Origin: Oscillospiraceae bacterium
GTDB taxonomy: Bacteria > Bacillota > Clostridia > Oscillospirales > Ruminococcaceae
Length of the DNA: 59,214 nt
NCBI GenBank assembly: GCA_022791945.1
Contig: JAAVZY010000068.1
Location: forward strand, 1-59,214
Reading direction: 5' to 3'
The position numbers and the translations under genes were made by a program. Below the pieces are notes generated by a model. It saw only the letters and a list, made by a program, of their open reading frames with translations. It was not told the origin of the DNA and did not search any database. Position 1 is the stretch's first letter, and each line of letters opens with the position of its first letter. Shown here piece by piece: positions 57,913 through 59,214 of this stretch.

Positions 57913-58668
57913 CTATTTGGGAAGGCGGCGTTGGCGGAGGACCTCATACATCAGGATTCCAGCGGCTACGGACGCGTTCAGGGAATTGATCTGGCCCCGC
58001 ATGGGGAGGGTTGCCAGAAAATCGCATTCCTCCCGTACCAGCCGGGAGAGCCCCTTGCCCTCAGAGCCGATCACCAGGGCGCAGGGAAGGGTGAAATCCA
58101 GGGTGTCCCAGGAGGCGCCGTCCATTTCCGCCCCGAAGATCCAGATCTGCCGCTGCTTCAGCTCTCGGATGCAGGCTACCAAGTTGGAAACCCTGGCTAC
58201 CTTGACCACGCTTGCGGCCCCGGCGCTGGTTTTGTAGACAGTGGCGTTCAGGGAGGCGCTTCGCCGCTTGGGCAGGATGAGCCCGTCCGCGCCGGAGGCC
58301 TCCGCTGTCCGCAGGATCGCGCCCAGGTTGTGGGGATCCTCGATTTCGTCAGCAATGAGGAGGAAGGGCGGCGTTCCCTTCCGGCTGGATTCCTCCAGCA
58401 GATCATCCAGATCGGCGTATACGGCGCAGGCACAGACTGCGGCGGCTCCCTGATGATTGAGCCCGCCGGACATCTGATCCAGCTTCTGCCGGGCGGCGGT
58501 TTTAACCACCACTCCAGCCGCACGGGCCATGGCACGGAGCTTCCCGATGCCGGCGTCCCCCTCCGCCAGATAAAGCACGTCGATTTCCCGGCCTGCCCGC
58601 AGGGCTTCCATAACAGCGTTTCGTCCAACAATCAGATCTTCTTTTCCGGCAGGGCTGGTGTGTTCCAT
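57913..58668 (-). CDS. rlmB: 23S rRNA 2'-O-methyltransferase RlmB (TrmH/SpoU family)
   Basis: 251 residues. An N-terminal L30e-like substrate-binding domain (EDLIVGRNAVMEALRAGREI, LDQMSGGLNHQGAAAVC) is followed by the SPOUT knot domain: motif 1 LIADEIEDPHNLGAILRTAE, motif 2 LVIGSEGKGLSRLVREEC, motif 3 LPMRGQINSLNASVAAGILM. It methylates the 2'-OH of a guanosine in 23S rRNA. ATG 58668 follows CAGGAGAATTCC. The in-frame ATG 58743 lies upstream of the predicted start of transcription and is rejected. Confidence 0.95.
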   Translation of the reverse strand: MEHTSPAGKEDLIVGRNAVMEALRAGREIDVLYLAEGDAGIGKLRAMARAAGVVVKTAARQKLDQMSGGLNHQGAAAVCACAVYADLDDLLEESSRKGTPPFLLIADEIEDPHNLGAILRTAEASGADGLILPKRRSASLNATVYKTSAGAASVVKVARVSNLVACIRELKQRQIWIFGAEMDGASWDTLDFTLPCALVIGSEGKGLSRLVREECDFLATLPMRGQINSLNASVAAGILMYEVLRQRRLPK

Positions 58669-58741
58669 GGAATTCTCCTGTTTGATAGGCTCCGAAGCCG
58701 CGCGGCCCCGGATCTTTCCGATATTTGTCCGATGTGTTTCC

Positions 58742-58770
58742 ATTATACCCTATCTTTCTGAGAATAACAA
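58742..58770 (-). promoter_or_regulatory. Promoter of rlmB
   Basis: On the minus strand TTGTTA (58770-58765), 17 bp, TATAAT (58747-58742). Transcription would start near 58735, 67 nt before the rlmB ATG. Confidence 0.8.
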
Positions 58771-58882
58771 GAGGGACGGAAGGCGCGGCAGCGGCGAAAG
58801 CTCAGACAGAGCCTCCCCGGAGCGCTGCCCTCCATCAAATAGAGAATACCGCCGGACGAGAAGGCATATCTATAATTTTATA

Positions 58883-59089
58883 AGAGCCCGTTCGGGATCC
58901 CTGCGTGGCCGAAGGGCAAGGCCGCAAGGGCTCTGCCCTCGCGCTCCTGCCAAGGGGATTAAATCCCCTTGGAACCCGTAATTTTTCAAGGGCTTTTTAA
59001 GAGCGGAAAAGGGTGGGGTTGAGTCTGTACAGACTTCCGGCTTTCTGCCACGCAGACAGTCTCATTCCCGCACTACGCTTTTTTCGTAA
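58883..59089. repeat. Modular hairpin repeat, abruptly truncated copy
   Basis: AGAGCCCGTTCGGGATCCC end, GGGCAAGGCCGCAAGGGC with a GCAAGGGCtctGCCCTCGC hairpin, CCAAGGGGATT/AATCCCCTTGG, GAGTCTGTACAGACTT (59021-59036), and then the first half of the T/A hairpin up to TTTTTTCGTAAA at 59089, where similarity stops. Confidence 0.87.
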
Positions 59090-59214
59090 ACTCTAAATGA
59101 GCAAAATTAAAAACTGCACAAAAGGGTCCTAAAACGACGAATAGCGGCAGACAAAGACAGAGATGCATCAAAAAGGACAATAAAAAACAAATGGGCCAAG
59201 GGAAGGATGACAAA
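59090..59214. other. Unassigned A-rich sequence replacing the rest of the repeat
   Basis: From 59090 the sequence changes to A-rich DNA (ACTCTAAATGAGCAAAATTA, AACAAATGGGCCAAGGGAAG) unlike the rest of the window. No ORF or known end sequence is visible. It could be the edge of an inserted element or an assembly join. Confidence 0.4.

Noticed and set aside
1829-57989. Many 60-140-codon frames inside the repeats encoding recurring peptides such as AEFFLYEKMGRRAIV and PPTHFFVKKKF
   Set aside because: They are translations of the conserved central module in different frames and both strands; copies are frameshifted against each other, lack steady starts and ribosome sites, and the DNA varies by arm-paired changes rather than synonymous ones.
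1-59214. tRNA genes
   Set aside because: Scanning for T-loop-like GGTTCGAATCC and CCA ends by eye turned up none with a full cloverleaf.

Overview
The window looks like chromosome of a high-GC Firmicute of the class Clostridia, most likely an anaerobic gut Oscillospirales/Oscillospiraceae-type organism. This rests on gene content: a T-box in front of pheST, an IreB homologue, [FeFe]-hydrogenase maturases HydE and HydG with the small TM1266-type regulator, a secreted dockerin-bearing M60 (mucin-type) metallopeptidase, a YtrA-type GntR/ABC locus, glycogen phosphorylase with a GH13 enzyme, and a purine operon with unfused, archaeal-style last steps. No tRNA, rRNA, CRISPR array or intact transposase was seen.

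Layout. 0-2 kb is a decayed region: a DinG-like helicase fragment, a frameshifted IS3-type transposase and a possible serine-recombinase tail. 2-7 kb (+): promoter, T-box, pheS, a 0.6 kb repeat, pheT, ireB. 7-15 kb (-): mnmM-like gene, then the purine operon purE-purC-purF-purM-purN-[repeat]-purO-like IMP cyclohydrolase-AICAR transformylase, with a long leader and an intrinsic terminator before purE. 15.4-20 kb (-): YbjQ-family protein, acetyltransferase, then a lipoprotein/GntR/ABC ATPase/permease/lipoprotein operon behind a near-consensus promoter and palindromic operator. 20.8-23.6 kb (+): acetyltransferase, DUF5685-like protein, J-domain protein, membrane protein. 23.8-28.4 kb (+): a structured small-RNA candidate, TM1266-like regulator, hydE, a sugar-nucleotide epimerase, hydG. 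28.5-32.5 kb: cca (+) and recQ (-). 33-40 kb (-): a 1,891-residue dockerin/M60 protease followed 13 bp later by a membrane-anchored surface protein. 41-46 kb (+): glgP and a GH13 enzyme. 46.6-49.4 kb (-): AAC(3)-like, APH-like kinase, tsaD. 50-54 kb: YhhN (+), then (-) rimI, ywlE-type arginine phosphatase, a polysaccharide-export ABC pair and a DUF4422 glycosyltransferase. 55-58.7 kb (-): a degenerate P-type ATPase and rlmB.

The most striking content is not a gene. Most of the longer intergenic gaps, including two inside operons (pheS/pheT and purO/purN), carry copies of one modular repeat family built from a fixed set of perfect hairpins. Copies differ by paired, stem-preserving substitutions, and some end in a 13-20 bp inverted repeat (GCCTGTTCAGG...). 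By adding my estimated boundaries they cover roughly 8 kb of the 59 kb. I cannot match them to a named family. They are the best candidate here for something undescribed: a structured non-autonomous mobile element or a transcribed structural RNA family.

Other points of interest: a PurF without the N-terminal catalytic cysteine, a P-type ATPase without its phosphorylated aspartate, the dockerin-protease/anchored-partner pair, and the RNA candidate upstream of the hydrogenase maturases.
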